Notes: generated by a model from the letters alone, not told the origin. 12,854 nucleotides of DNA from Parcubacteria group bacterium (GCA_002724975.1 PBQF01000058.1:1-12854), one strand, 5' to 3'; positions 1-7,686 are shown, counted from the first letter of the stretch. Made by a program: numbers and translations.

Positions 1-18
1 AATAAAGCAGATAAATAA

Positions 19-64
19 TATAAACTGTTATACAATTACATCTCACTAGTGGAAACAGTATATA
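19..64. repeat. Imperfect inverted repeat after the last gene; possible weak terminator
   Basis: TATAAACTGTT (19-29) pairs with AACAGTATATA (54-64) with one A-A mismatch around a 24-nt loop. It lies 17 nt past the stop of the radical SAM gene on its transcript. The stem is AT-rich, the loop is long and only a mixed AT tail follows, so termination here is weakly supported. Confidence 0.2.
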
Positions 65-81
65 TTTATTGTACTTTTTCA

Positions 82-1782
82 TTAAACTTGCGACACGATG
101 TTACTTTTTATAATTAAGTCATCAATTTCTTTTCCATAAATACTATAAAGGTGCATTGCCTCAGAGTGCTGCTCTTTTTGTAATTCTATTGAATGCAAGT
201 CATCACTACACAATTTCTCTTTCCCTATTTGTTTATAACAATAAGCCCGACAAGCCAAACCCACAATATGAAATGGGTATCTGGAAATTATATCACTAAA
301 AGTTAATATAGCTTTTGTAAAACGTCCGTGTCTCATATTACTATTACTAAAAAAGTTAACATTAACATTAGCATTATATACAAACTGCCCAAGGTCCTCG
401 GCAGAAATCTCGGGTGTATCAAATAATCGCTTCCTAAAATCTGCATTATTCATAACATCTTCCATCTTTTTAGAATCCAAAATCTTTTTATCATAAAACT
501 GCTGAAGCATTGTAGATCCTACCAGTGGGACAGCTATAATCATTTCAGCCCAGTCAAATTCAAGAGACTTTGCTACTTCCACTGTTTCCTTCATCATGTC
601 AATTGTTTCACCTGGAAAACCGTAAATAAAATAACCTGTCAGCAGAATATCAGCTTTTTTTAAATATTTAGCAAGCCTATGTGCTTTTTTAATATTAACA
701 TTTTTGTTTATTATGTGTTTTTGTACGTATGGGGACCCGGATTCTATTGAAATATAGGCTACTTCCATACCCATTTCAATGAGACAATCAATCATTTTCT
801 CATTTAGAATTGCTATGGAAAGTGAATTGGAAATACTAAATCTTAATTTAAGGCCAGAAGATTTTAATAATTCCACCAATAAATAAAATTTCTGCTTATC
901 CACTCCAAACAAATCATCCTCGATTACAATAGTATTCATTTTATATTTTTCCACTAACTCTTTAATTTCGTCAATAACGAGTGCTGGATCCCTGGTCCTA
1001 ATAGTCCTGGAATGTACAGTAAATGATGTACAAAATGTACATTTAAATACACAACCACGGGAAAATTGCATGGAAACTGAGCGAGTATCATCCTTACGAA
1101 CAGTTCTTCCTGTGTATAGCATATACGCTTCCATGTCCAACAGGTCATAAGCCAATCTTGGCAACGTGTTAATATCATGTATTGGTTCTGAAACGGAATG
1201 TTTGTTTTCTATTGACGATACTACACCCGGAATACCAATGGGGCTTTTCCCTGATAAAACACTGCCTAATAATTGAGTAAAACTTATTTCACCTGATCCT
1301 CTGATAACATAGTCCACATCAGGACATCTAATAATGTTCTCGGCGTAATTTGTTACGTGATGTCCGCCTAGAACAGTTAATGTTTTAGGCCATAGCCTTT
1401 TTATCACTTCGGCCAGTTTCAATGATGAAGTATGACCCGTTGAAAACAATTGTGAAACACCCACAATCATAGGCGGATTCTTAACCAATGCGGTTAAAGC
1501 ACTTTCTATAAATTGTTCTATTGTTAAAGGTGTTTTATCAGGATTTTTATAATGAAAACATAGTTCTTTATTAATATTTAATATTTGATAACTGATATCC
1601 GGATACTGCTCTCTTGCAACAGCAGCTATGGTTAAAAGCCCTAATGGATATGTAAAACCCGGCACATGCATATCACTTTCCAGTAACAGACACTTTTCTA
1701 AATCTTCAAATGGCATGGAAAAGCCACCAACTAACAATACACTCGGTTGAATCTTTGTGTGACTGCTTAATGACATGTTCAT
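82..1782 (-). CDS. B12-binding-domain radical SAM protein with TPR-like C-terminus
   Basis: 566 aa. An N-terminal Rossmann-like cobalamin-binding-type domain (about residues 13-175, with the GGHH segment near 139-142) precedes a radical SAM core. The core has the [4Fe-4S] cluster motif CxxxCxxC at C244, C248 and C251 (SRGCVFKCTFC), followed by IEDDLFG (288-294), SIESGSP (345-351) and YGFPGET (387-393). This order is that of the BchE-like family, which uses S-adenosylmethionine and often cobalamin for methyl transfer or ring chemistry; the substrate cannot be read from sequence. Unusually, residues about 482-535 look like one or two TPR-type helical repeats (A..TFS.II.RYP then RAYCY..IG). The start is ATG 1782 with a GGGGG ribosome-binding site nine bases upstream; ATG at residue 3 is an alternative. 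It is last in the run of genes, after a 321-nt gap, so it may be transcribed separately. Family certain, function unknown. Confidence 0.88.
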   Translation of the reverse strand: MNMSLSSHTKIQPSVLLVGGFSMPFEDLEKCLLLESDMHVPGFTYPLGLLTIAAVAREQYPDISYQILNINKELCFHYKNPDKTPLTIEQFIESALTALVKNPPMIVGVSQLFSTGHTSSLKLAEVIKRLWPKTLTVLGGHHVTNYAENIIRCPDVDYVIRGSGEISFTQLLGSVLSGKSPIGIPGVVSSIENKHSVSEPIHDINTLPRLAYDLLDMEAYMLYTGRTVRKDDTRSVSMQFSRGCVFKCTFCTSFTVHSRTIRTRDPALVIDEIKELVEKYKMNTIVIEDDLFGVDKQKFYLLVELLKSSGLKLRFSISNSLSIAILNEKMIDCLIEMGMEVAYISIESGSPYVQKHIINKNVNIKKAHRLAKYLKKADILLTGYFIYGFPGETIDMMKETVEVAKSLEFDWAEMIIAVPLVGSTMLQQFYDKKILDSKKMEDVMNNADFRKRLFDTPEISAEDLGQFVYNANVNVNFFSNSNMRHGRFTKAILTFSDIISRYPFHIVGLACRAYCYKQIGKEKLCSDDLHSIELQKEQHSEAMHLYSIYGKEIDDLIIKSNIVSQV

Positions 1783-1873
1783 AATGTACTGCCCCCGTAA
1801 TGTATGGTTAAGATTTAGTAGTAAACACTAATGGCGCTTCTCATACACAGACGAAATTAATCAGTTTAAAGAA

Positions 1874-1922
1874 GAATACGGCCAATCATTGTTATGCCGT
1901 CGTCCGATTATTGGTCTTATTT
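1874..1922. repeat. Imperfect inverted repeat, 18-nt arms
   Basis: The arms 1874-1891 and 1905-1922 are inverted copies matching at 13 of 18 positions (core CCAAT...ATTGG) around a 13-nt centre. It lies in the leader of the second radical SAM gene. It could fold in the transcript or be a worn mobile-element scar. There is no T-tract after it on either strand, so it is not a standard terminator. Confidence 0.4.
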
Positions 1923-1986
1923 CCCTTTGACAGGCAGATAATATATACATACTGTTTGCTTAGTTCTTAGCCAAACAAGCCTTGAT

Positions 1987-2012
1987 GTAAGATTTTAAGG
2001 ATAACATCTTAC
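1987..2012. repeat. Perfect 7-bp inverted repeat
   Basis: GTAAGAT (1987-1993) and ATCTTAC (2006-2012) flank a 12-nt spacer. No T-run follows on the minus strand, so a rho-independent terminator is unlikely. It lies inside the possible gene remnant. Confidence 0.4.
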
Positions 2013-2103
2013 GCAATTCTAATTCAGAATCACCTGAATACAGCAACCCCTTAAAACCTTTTGCACTCTTCAACAGTTTCTTAAATTATCAATCTATCAG
2101 TAC

Positions 2104-3129
2104 TTATTTCAATTGCAATTTAAGATCTTCCAAAATGTCTTCTATATTGCTTACCATACCATGCACTGGGAAGGCTAAACATCCTTTATAATCTGGATTA
2201 AAAGGATTTCCTGACCAATTGAAATTATAAATGCATGTCTCAATTTTGTACGAATCCATCAAGAATTTTTTGGTCCTATTCAAGATATCATTGGAGTAAT
2301 CTCTCAATAAGGGGACGATGCCTGGCCCGGCACCGTTTTCAACAGCTCCCCTCATCCATATAGGCCATTTATCAGCAAGTGGACTTTTTAAAATCTTCTT
2401 TAAATTTTCTTGTCTTGCAATTCGTTCAACCTCTATTGCATTCGAAAGGTCATTCTGGTCTAACCAGTTTTCAAGTTCCCGACTTATCGCTGCTATATCG
2501 CTTTTCATAATATTACAGACCAAATTATCATCGACCGAATGATTTAGATCATTTTCTTCCACAATATCTAATAATTTCATGGACTCATCATTCGGATTAA
2601 AAGCAAGAAGACCACTATTAAAAACAGCAAGCCCTCCACTTTTTAAGCCAAGCACTTTAGATAGACTTATTATTCTGATATATGCTTTGAAATCGTTAAC
2701 ATCAAAATTTTCGTTGATCTCATAATGTGCAGAATCAACCATATCCCGCAAAAATATCTTTCCATTAAAATATTCACATAATCTATCTCTAACTTCAGCA
2801 GCTAAAGGCCAGCCCCATTGTTCATAAATCAAGACAGCATTTACATTAATATTATACTTGATAACTTCATTAATAGGTATAGGAGTTGAGACTCTTCCTA
2901 CCGCACTAATTACACAATGAGAACTCCATTCCGGAATAGCAACTCTATCTTCCCTTGTGAGCCCTGCTTTTTGTAATGAACTGCTGATGGCCTGCCTTCC
3001 ACTTGGGAAAAGAAAGTCTGTGGAAAATCTTATACCATCAATGCCTATAGGGCATATTACAGGCACATCTCTCCACAATCCGATGGTCGTAGCTCTTTTC
3101 TTCATGATAATGTTATGCAGGTTTGTCAA
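2104..3129 (-). CDS. Divergent DegT/DnrJ/EryC1/StrS-like PLP-dependent enzyme
   Basis: 341 aa as listed. The pattern fits fold-type I PLP enzymes of the sugar aminotransferase family: a phosphate-binding-like PSGRQAIS (42-49), an aspartate at D132 in VDSAHYE that would contact the pyridine nitrogen, and SLSKVLGLKSGG (155-166), where K158 is the likely Schiff-base lysine. The C-terminal FPVHGMVSNIEDI resembles the closing strand and helix of the family. At about 340 aa it is slightly short, and the motifs are loose, so a sugar aminotransferase is likely but a non-transaminating relative is possible. The first codon of this frame is TTG 3129, which overlaps the upstream methyltransferase by 17 nt; ATG 3105 (residue 9) is at least as plausible and leaves a 7-nt gap. 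Neither has a good ribosome-binding site. The tight link suggests it acts with the methyltransferase and FemAB-like protein. Confidence 0.75.
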   Translation of the reverse strand: MTNLHNIIMKKRATTIGLWRDVPVICPIGIDGIRFSTDFLFPSGRQAISSSLQKAGLTREDRVAIPEWSSHCVISAVGRVSTPIPINEVIKYNINVNAVLIYEQWGWPLAAEVRDRLCEYFNGKIFLRDMVDSAHYEINENFDVNDFKAYIRIISLSKVLGLKSGGLAVFNSGLLAFNPNDESMKLLDIVEENDLNHSVDDNLVCNIMKSDIAAISRELENWLDQNDLSNAIEVERIARQENLKKILKSPLADKWPIWMRGAVENGAGPGIVPLLRDYSNDILNRTKKFLMDSYKIETCIYNFNWSGNPFNPDYKGCLAFPVHGMVSNIEDILEDLKLQLK

Positions 3130-3838
3130 CTATGATGTCTTCACGTGTATACCCAAACGGAAGATGTGGAGATTGAGCTAAAACATATGAATGATAGCCA
3201 ATAGATCGAGTTTGCTTTAGTATTTCAAGCACCAGCTCATCATCAAATTTAACGACGTCATTATCTTTTTCTATTTCTATTTTTGTGCCCCCTATTTTAT
3301 TTTTCTGCGCCGACCTATTCCATTCCTCAGAAAATTTACTACCACTTCTACTATCAAGGAAGCGTTTCTTTGTCGAAGTATTTGGTATATCTCCAAACAG
3401 CGCCTTACCACCAGGCACTAGTAAATTAAGGGCTTTTTTTACAAACAAAAGAACCTCCCTTGCATCTGCAAGATATTGCAAAACACTGTAACATAAAACC
3501 TTATCAAATTTATTGCCTATAGACATATCAAGGAAATTACCTGGCACGAGTATGGTATTATTTAAGTTAGTATAACGACTACGTAATTTCCCCAAACATG
3601 CTTCATGATCAATACCGGTAATCTGCTTACATACAAACGAAAGAGGTATATATAAATTACCAGAACCACAACCGATGTCGAGCAGTTTATCCTGCGCATT
3701 TACCTCCAGTTTACTAATTACCTCAATGAAAATATTCCGCTCAGCACTTTCCTGTGAAGGGTATCTACCCGCTATTTCAGTGTAACTATACAGTGTTTTG
3801 GCTTTTTTGCCGTAGTTTTCGAAGGAAATCCTGCTCAT
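3113..3838 (-). CDS. Class I SAM-dependent methyltransferase
   Basis: 241 aa. The SAM-binding core is plain: motif I LLDIGCGSG (52-60), an acidic residue D77 after strand 2 (TGIDHE) that should bind the ribose hydroxyls, motif IV-like FDKVLCYSVLQYL (111-123) and a post-motif LVPGGKALFGDIP (140-152). It transfers a methyl group from SAM to an unknown acceptor; the sequence does not say whether O-, N- or C-methylation. It starts at ATG 3838 with an AAAGAAA site upstream, 15 nt after the stop of the FemAB-like gene, and its end overlaps or abuts the PLP enzyme gene, so the three are probably co-translated. Flagellin-glycan and O-antigen loci often carry such enzymes for methylated sugars or acyl groups, and that role is inferred here. 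Confidence 0.88.
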   Translation of the reverse strand: MSRISFENYGKKAKTLYSYTEIAGRYPSQESAERNIFIEVISKLEVNAQDKLLDIGCGSGNLYIPLSFVCKQITGIDHEACLGKLRSRYTNLNNTILVPGNFLDMSIGNKFDKVLCYSVLQYLADAREVLLFVKKALNLLVPGGKALFGDIPNTSTKKRFLDSRSGSKFSEEWNRSAQKNKIGGTKIEIEKDNDVVKFDDELVLEILKQTRSIGYHSYVLAQSPHLPFGYTREDIIVDKPA

Positions 3839-3853
3839 CGTTTCTTTAGAAAT

Positions 3854-4924
3854 TCATATACTATTGATACAAAGTTTTCTTACATGATCATCTATATCTT
3901 TTTTCATATACTCTCTATCATAATATTTTATTCCCCTGAAAAGAGGATAAGTCTTGCCACCAAATCCTCTTTTAAATAATGAAACATCAATCTCTTTTTT
4001 GCTTGGATGATCAAATATTTGAGTACTGTAATGTTGCCACCCAATCTCCAACAAATCAAATTCACGATTATTGTAATATTCAATAGCCGTCCATATCATT
4101 AAGTGCCCCAAAGGAACAGATATATCAAGCTCTTCTGGATTTTGTACTGAAGAACTATAAATTGCCTTTTTATTCAAATGGACAAAACAACCAAAGGCAA
4201 TCCATTTGTTGTCACAAAACAAGCCTATAAGTATCGCCTCATCATTTTTCAGACAATCGTATTGAAGTTCAAATGTCCTTAATGAACGAGTAATCCTCCC
4301 GGATACCTTATGATGCATTAAACGGTATAATTCATGTTTTTCGTAGTCAGGATTACTATAATCCCATACTGCAACTTTACAATACTTCCTACCTTGCTTA
4401 ATATTGTGCTTATGACCCTTTCTTATATGAGACCATAACATCTCCTTCGTTTCTTTTAAGTTAATTATATTAGTATTAATGCTTGCATCGATATAACCAT
4501 ATCGCATTAACCAATTATATTGTTCACTATCCAACTTCTGAGTTAATGGGTCTATCATTACTTTATACTTCAAAACTTTATTTCGTAAAGCCAGTTCATC
4601 AATATTTTTTATTATAAACTTAGAAATTATTTTTCTCATATTTGCTTGTAGCGAACAGTCAATTAAAGGCGATCTCAAATAATCATTTGCAGAGGAGAAT
4701 TGATTAATATTATTAACGTTTTCAATAAAAAGAGGACATAATGCTAAATATTGTTTTCCGTCAATTACAACAAATGAAATATTTTCCTTAAATCTCTTGC
4801 CTGAATAATGAATCGCATATTCCATTATTAGAGGAGAATAACCAATCGCAATATTGGAAAACACAGATATCGCAGCTTCCCAATACTTTTGGAAATTTTT
4901 ATTTCCATTAAATATTATTTCCAT
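3854..4924 (-). CDS. FemAB/GNAT-like acyltransferase
   Basis: 356 aa. The protein resembles the FemAB-like branch of the GNAT superfamily, in which two degenerate acetyltransferase folds transfer an aminoacyl or acyl group. Supporting segments are the basic helix LWSHIRKGHKHNIKQGRK (163-180), the central PLGHLMIWTAIEYY (271-284) and the near C-terminal FKRGFGGK (317-324), which is typical of the family. Classical FemX proteins add amino acids to lipid II; relatives in glycan loci probably N-acylate amino sugars, which fits a pseudaminic acid locus (inference). The ATG at 4924 lies inside a 16-bp tandem repeat. A GGAG sits 22 nt upstream, beyond normal spacing, while an earlier ATG at 4940 opens only a 10-codon frame before a stop. 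The start is therefore uncertain or the gene poorly translated. The methyltransferase gene follows after 15 nt. Confidence 0.8.
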   Translation of the reverse strand: MEIIFNGNKNFQKYWEAAISVFSNIAIGYSPLIMEYAIHYSGKRFKENISFVVIDGKQYLALCPLFIENVNNINQFSSANDYLRSPLIDCSLQANMRKIISKFIIKNIDELALRNKVLKYKVMIDPLTQKLDSEQYNWLMRYGYIDASINTNIINLKETKEMLWSHIRKGHKHNIKQGRKYCKVAVWDYSNPDYEKHELYRLMHHKVSGRITRSLRTFELQYDCLKNDEAILIGLFCDNKWIAFGCFVHLNKKAIYSSSVQNPEELDISVPLGHLMIWTAIEYYNNREFDLLEIGWQHYSTQIFDHPSKKEIDVSLFKRGFGGKTYPLFRGIKYYDREYMKKDIDDHVRKLCINSI

Positions 4925-4942
4925 TAAATATTATTTCCATTA
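4901..4942. repeat. 16-bp tandem repeat over the FemAB-like start codon
   Basis: The unit ATTTCCATTAAATATT (plus strand) occurs at 4901-4916 and 4917-4932, followed by a third partial copy at 4933-4942. Each copy carries a CAT, that is an ATG on the coding strand, at 4908, 4924 and 4940. Sixteen is not a multiple of three, so consecutive ATGs lie in different frames. The middle one opens the long coding frame. The copies are identical, which suggests a recent duplication. Confidence 0.9.
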
Positions 4943-5041
4943 CTCCATGAGATATCAAAACAATGAAGCCGTCTCGTAAATCAAAATATCTTAAGCTGTT
5001 TACTATGTTCTGATCCTGATAGTTTTAAGCAAATCTAAACC

Positions 5042-5070
5042 ATAATATGCAAGCACTTAACCTGAACCAA
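5042..5070 (-). promoter_or_regulatory. Candidate sigma70-type promoter upstream of the FemAB-like gene
   Basis: On the minus strand TTGGTT (5070-5065) is followed after exactly 17 nt by TATTAT (5047-5042). The -10 box matches the consensus in five of six positions, the -35 box in three of six. It lies in the only sizeable gap between the first radical SAM gene and the FemAB-like gene, and would give a leader of roughly 110 nt. AT-rich DNA produces such matches by chance, so this is a candidate only. Confidence 0.35.
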
Positions 5071-5099
5071 ATTTACAAACCTGCTACATGTCACTATAA

Positions 5100-6515
5100 T
5101 CACATTCCCTTTTTGAAAAACTTATACCGAAGTCCTTCTAATCTTGAACGGTGCTCTCGCAATTCTTCTATCGTCATATTATAAGGTTTTATGACAAATT
5201 CATTTTGTGCATAACTCATGGGTGTTTTCCATAAATTGTCAATATCCACATCGTTAACGAAAAGCTTATCTCTAATTACTTGTTTAAAAATCTCCGTGCC
5301 AGGAAATGGAATTAAAATCATTGTCCCCATTCGATCTAATTGTAGTTCAGACATCATTTTGTATTGATCTTCCATTGTCTCCGGAGTTTCCTCAGGAAAG
5401 CCAATAATAAAGAAACCACCAGTTAGCACTTTGTACTTTTTGAAAAGAGCCACAACCTCGTAAATTTTCTTACGGGGTAATTTTTTCTTAATTACAGTAT
5501 TTCGAATATAATCGTTTCCATGTTCTATTGCCAATGTCGCAGAAATCAATCCAGCCTCAACCATTGCTGCCACGACCTCTTCTGTTAATGAACTTACATT
5601 CAACCCAGTTGGAGTATCGAACTGTATATTTAACTTTCTCTTTAGTATTTCATCACATATCTCAAGAACATGGCTTTTTTGAAAAGTGAAATTGTCATCG
5701 CAAAAAGAAAAACAATTCATTCCTCTTTCGCCATTAAGATACTCCATCTCATCAACAACACTTTTCGGACTTCGGCAACGAAGTTTCTTGCCCATCACAA
5801 CGTGCATGTCACAAAAAGTACAAGCATAGGGACATGCGCGGCTAGTAAAAAGAGGAACATGATTCTTCATCTCAAGGCCCTTTGGATTGTAATAATCCGA
5901 CAAATCAATCTCATAATCTTTGAAATCAATGAGGTCCCAGGCAGGCATAGGCAACATATCCATGTCCTTAAATCCAGAACGATCATTTAGGATAACCTCA
6001 CCACTCTTATTTCGATATGCAAAAGAATGAATCTCAGACAGTTTAGATTCACCATTACCTTCAATTAAATTAGCTAGAGCGACAATTTGATCTTCACCCT
6101 CACCATTAACAATAAAGTCTATTTCTTTAATATTGCTCAATATTTCTTTTGGATAAGTCGTCGGATGGATTCCTCCAATGGCAATAGGAACTTCAGGAAA
6201 CTTTGCTTTAATAGACTGAGAAATATCAAGGACTGTTTCGAACAAACCAGAAAACAGGCAGTTTATGCCAACCAAACCTGGTGCCTCATCACTGATGGTT
6301 TCTACAATCCTGTTTTTGCAGTATTCACGAGAATCCGCTTGACTGTGAGTTTTTGAACTATTAAAATCGAGAAGAATTGGTTCATGGCCACTATTCTTGA
6401 GAGCTGCTGCCAAATAAATCAGAGCTGTAGAAGGCAAAAAGTCTTCTCTCTTTCTTTTGTAACGTTCGTCAGCTTCCTGTAAATGCAAATATGGTGCAAT
6501 CAATAATACTTTCAC
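5100..6515 (-). CDS. B12-binding-domain radical SAM protein
   Basis: 471 aa. A cobalamin-binding-type domain (about residues 1-150, with IGGIHPTTYP at 113-122 and a GEGEDQI segment at 138-144) leads into a radical SAM core. The core carries the cluster motif C228, C232, C235 (SRACPYACTFC), the FCDDNF segment (271-276), LAIEHGND (328-335) and IGFPEETPET (371-380). The architecture is that of BchE-like enzymes, which use SAM and often methylcobalamin for radical methylation or rearrangement; the substrate is unknown. The start is GTG 6515, chosen because AGGGGA lies about eight bases upstream and the overlapping ATG at 6517 is followed directly by TGA. It begins 21 nt after pseI ends, so it is very likely in the same transcript and may act on the nonulosonic acid or on its acyl substituent (inference). 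It has the same fold as the gene at 82-1782 but lacks that gene's C-terminal extension. Confidence 0.9.
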   Translation of the reverse strand: MKVLLIAPYLHLQEADERYKRKREDFLPSTALIYLAAALKNSGHEPILLDFNSSKTHSQADSREYCKNRIVETISDEAPGLVGINCLFSGLFETVLDISQSIKAKFPEVPIAIGGIHPTTYPKEILSNIKEIDFIVNGEGEDQIVALANLIEGNGESKLSEIHSFAYRNKSGEVILNDRSGFKDMDMLPMPAWDLIDFKDYEIDLSDYYNPKGLEMKNHVPLFTSRACPYACTFCDMHVVMGKKLRCRSPKSVVDEMEYLNGERGMNCFSFCDDNFTFQKSHVLEICDEILKRKLNIQFDTPTGLNVSSLTEEVVAAMVEAGLISATLAIEHGNDYIRNTVIKKKLPRKKIYEVVALFKKYKVLTGGFFIIGFPEETPETMEDQYKMMSELQLDRMGTMILIPFPGTEIFKQVIRDKLFVNDVDIDNLWKTPMSYAQNEFVIKPYNMTIEELREHRSRLEGLRYKFFKKGM

Positions 6516-6536
6516 ATTTAATATCCCCTAAATAAA

Positions 6537-7589
6537 CTACCCAATTAAGTCCCAGGTTACGGGATCTCCTTTTTTAGCAGATTTATTTATTCTTTTATTT
6601 AACAAAATTTCATAATATTTTGGATAAAGACCATAACCAGGACGAATGACTCTTAAGTTTTTAGATGTAAATAAGTCCCCATTATTCATATCTTCCGCTA
6701 GATACAAAGAACGTCTAAATCTTAAGGATTCTTTTTCATTCTCAGTGGGACCATACTGAATATGCCCCAATGCTTTTCGTACACGGCTTGACTCCTCGAC
6801 CAGTATTCTCATTTCTTCCGGCTCCATGGAAAACACAGAGTCTACTCCTCCATCTGAACGACAGAGTGTAAAATGTTTTTCAATAACTGTTGCTCCGAGA
6901 GCAATGGAAGCTAAAGCAACCCCGACTCCCAATGTATGATCAGAAAGGCCTACTTCGGTCCCAAATAATTCACGCATATGAGGAATTGTGAATAGGTTTA
7001 TATCATCAGGGGAAGCAGGATAAGTACTTGTGCATTTGAGTAAAAGAACATCCGTTCCTCCGGCATATTTGAAAGTGCGTATAGCTTCATCAATTTCTGC
7101 AACGGTAGCCATACCGGTTGACATAATAACAGGCTTTCCTGTAGAAGCCACTTTCTTGATTAATGGCAGATCTGTGCTTTCAAATGAAGCAATTTTATAG
7201 CATGGGACATTTAATGATTCCAGGAAATCAACGGCTTTTTCTTCAAAAGGTGTACTAAAAGCAATCAGTCCCAATTCCTCACATTTCTTAAAAATTGGCT
7301 CATGCCAATCCCATGGAGTATGTGCTTTCTGGTACAACTCATATAGCCTTTGACCGTTCCAAAGGCTTTTCGGGTCATTAATTACAAAATCCTCAGAATC
7401 TATATCCAGTGTTAATCCATCAGGAGTTGAGGTTTGCAACTTAACAGCTTGAACACCTGCCTGTGCAGCTGCATCAACAATCTGCAATGCCCGCTCTAAA
7501 GACTGATTATGGTTAGCAGACATCTCGGCAATAATAAAAGGAGGTGAATTGAGGTTGATTTTATTTTCGCCAATATAAAAAGTCTGCAT
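6537..7589 (-). CDS. pseI: Pseudaminic acid synthase
   Basis: 350 aa, the usual length. PseI condenses phosphoenolpyruvate with 2,4-diacetamido-2,4,6-trideoxy-L-altrose to form pseudaminic acid, in the cytosol. The NeuB-type TIM barrel shows EMSANHN (22-28), KLQT (50-53), CTSTYP (186-191), GLSDHT (214-219) and EKHF (237-240); H218 and H239 are the expected metal ligands. A C-terminal SAF (antifreeze-like) domain follows from about residue 285 (FRRSLYLAED to RPGYGLYPK). The phrases SLW.G..LY.LY and YKIASFESTDLPLI favour PseI over sialic acid synthase NeuB or legionaminic acid synthase, but a related substrate cannot be excluded. The start is ATG 7589, with AGG seven bases before it. No other pse gene is in the window, so precursor synthesis and CMP activation must be encoded elsewhere. 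The downstream radical SAM gene follows after 21 nt. Confidence 0.92.
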   Translation of the reverse strand: MQTFYIGENKINLNSPPFIIAEMSANHNQSLERALQIVDAAAQAGVQAVKLQTSTPDGLTLDIDSEDFVINDPKSLWNGQRLYELYQKAHTPWDWHEPIFKKCEELGLIAFSTPFEEKAVDFLESLNVPCYKIASFESTDLPLIKKVASTGKPVIMSTGMATVAEIDEAIRTFKYAGGTDVLLLKCTSTYPASPDDINLFTIPHMRELFGTEVGLSDHTLGVGVALASIALGATVIEKHFTLCRSDGGVDSVFSMEPEEMRILVEESSRVRKALGHIQYGPTENEKESLRFRRSLYLAEDMNNGDLFTSKNLRVIRPGYGLYPKYYEILLNKRINKSAKKGDPVTWDLIG

Positions 7590-7597
7590 GGATTTAC

Positions 7598-7611
7598 CTA
7601 GAAAAATCTAG
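7598..7611. repeat. Small inverted repeat touching the pseI ribosome-binding site
   Basis: CTAGA (7598-7602) and TCTAG (7607-7611) are exact inverted copies separated by four bases. In the transcript this would be a five-base-pair hairpin whose 3' arm overlaps the AGG of the pseI ribosome-binding site. It is short and AT-rich, so an effect on translation is possible but unproven. Confidence 0.35.
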
Positions 7612-7655
7612 AGTTTTAAGGTTTTGGTTTTCAGAAACAAAATAATAATTCGACA

Positions 7656-7686
7656 ATTATGTGTCTGTTTAAAACAGAACATTCAA
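7656..7686 (-). promoter_or_regulatory. Candidate promoter with internal palindrome before pseI
   Basis: On the minus strand TTGAAT (7686-7681) and CATAAT (7661-7656) could serve as -35 and -10 boxes, though the 19-nt spacing is longer than ideal. The 15-nt palindrome TCTGTTTTAAACAGA (7678-7664; seven-base arms around one base) fills the spacer, where a repressor site would sit. A second inverted repeat, ATAATT/AATTAT, lies at 7645-7660. The gap between the GNAT gene and pseI is 114 nt, large for this operon, so an internal promoter is reasonable. Confidence 0.28.

Larger units (their letters stand above)
1783..2103 (-). other. 321-nt gap with a possible gene remnant
   Basis: This is the longest stretch without a confident gene. 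On the minus strand a 41-codon frame (2085 to its stop at 1960) follows an in-frame TAA. It reads KSAKGFKGLLYSGDSELELR and onward, ending CLAKN; it has no ATG or ribosome-binding site near its beginning and matches nothing I recognise. Its composition is protein-like, but this length can occur by chance. A 29-codon frame from ATG 1950 has no ribosome-binding site. The rest holds two inverted repeats and the leader of the radical SAM gene, with no convincing promoter. Confidence 0.3.

Noticed and set aside
1861..1950. 29-codon frame starting at ATG 1950 on the minus strand
   Set aside because: No ribosome-binding site, very short, overlaps an inverted repeat and gives no recognisable peptide.
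1987..2012. Rho-independent terminator
   Set aside because: The stem is only seven base pairs with a 12-nt loop, and no T-run follows on the transcribed strand.
2318..2542. Plus-strand and other antisense frames of 67-106 codons (also at 2957, 3285, 5670, 6087, 8735, 10613, 12616, and a minus-strand frame at 954)
   Set aside because: Each lies inside a confidently identified gene in another frame, has no recognisable domain and no ribosome-binding site that stands out.
4990..5029. Hairpin (CTTAA/TTAAG with inner ACTAT/ATAGT) as a terminator after the first radical SAM gene
   Set aside because: Uneven internal loop, weak AT pairs and no T-tract; it lies downstream of the promoter candidate rather than at a clear transcript end.
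6537..7589. Sialic acid synthase neuB or legionaminic acid synthase
   Set aside because: The EMSANHN, SLW.G..LY and YKIASFESTDLPLI segments fit PseI better, although a variant substrate remains possible.
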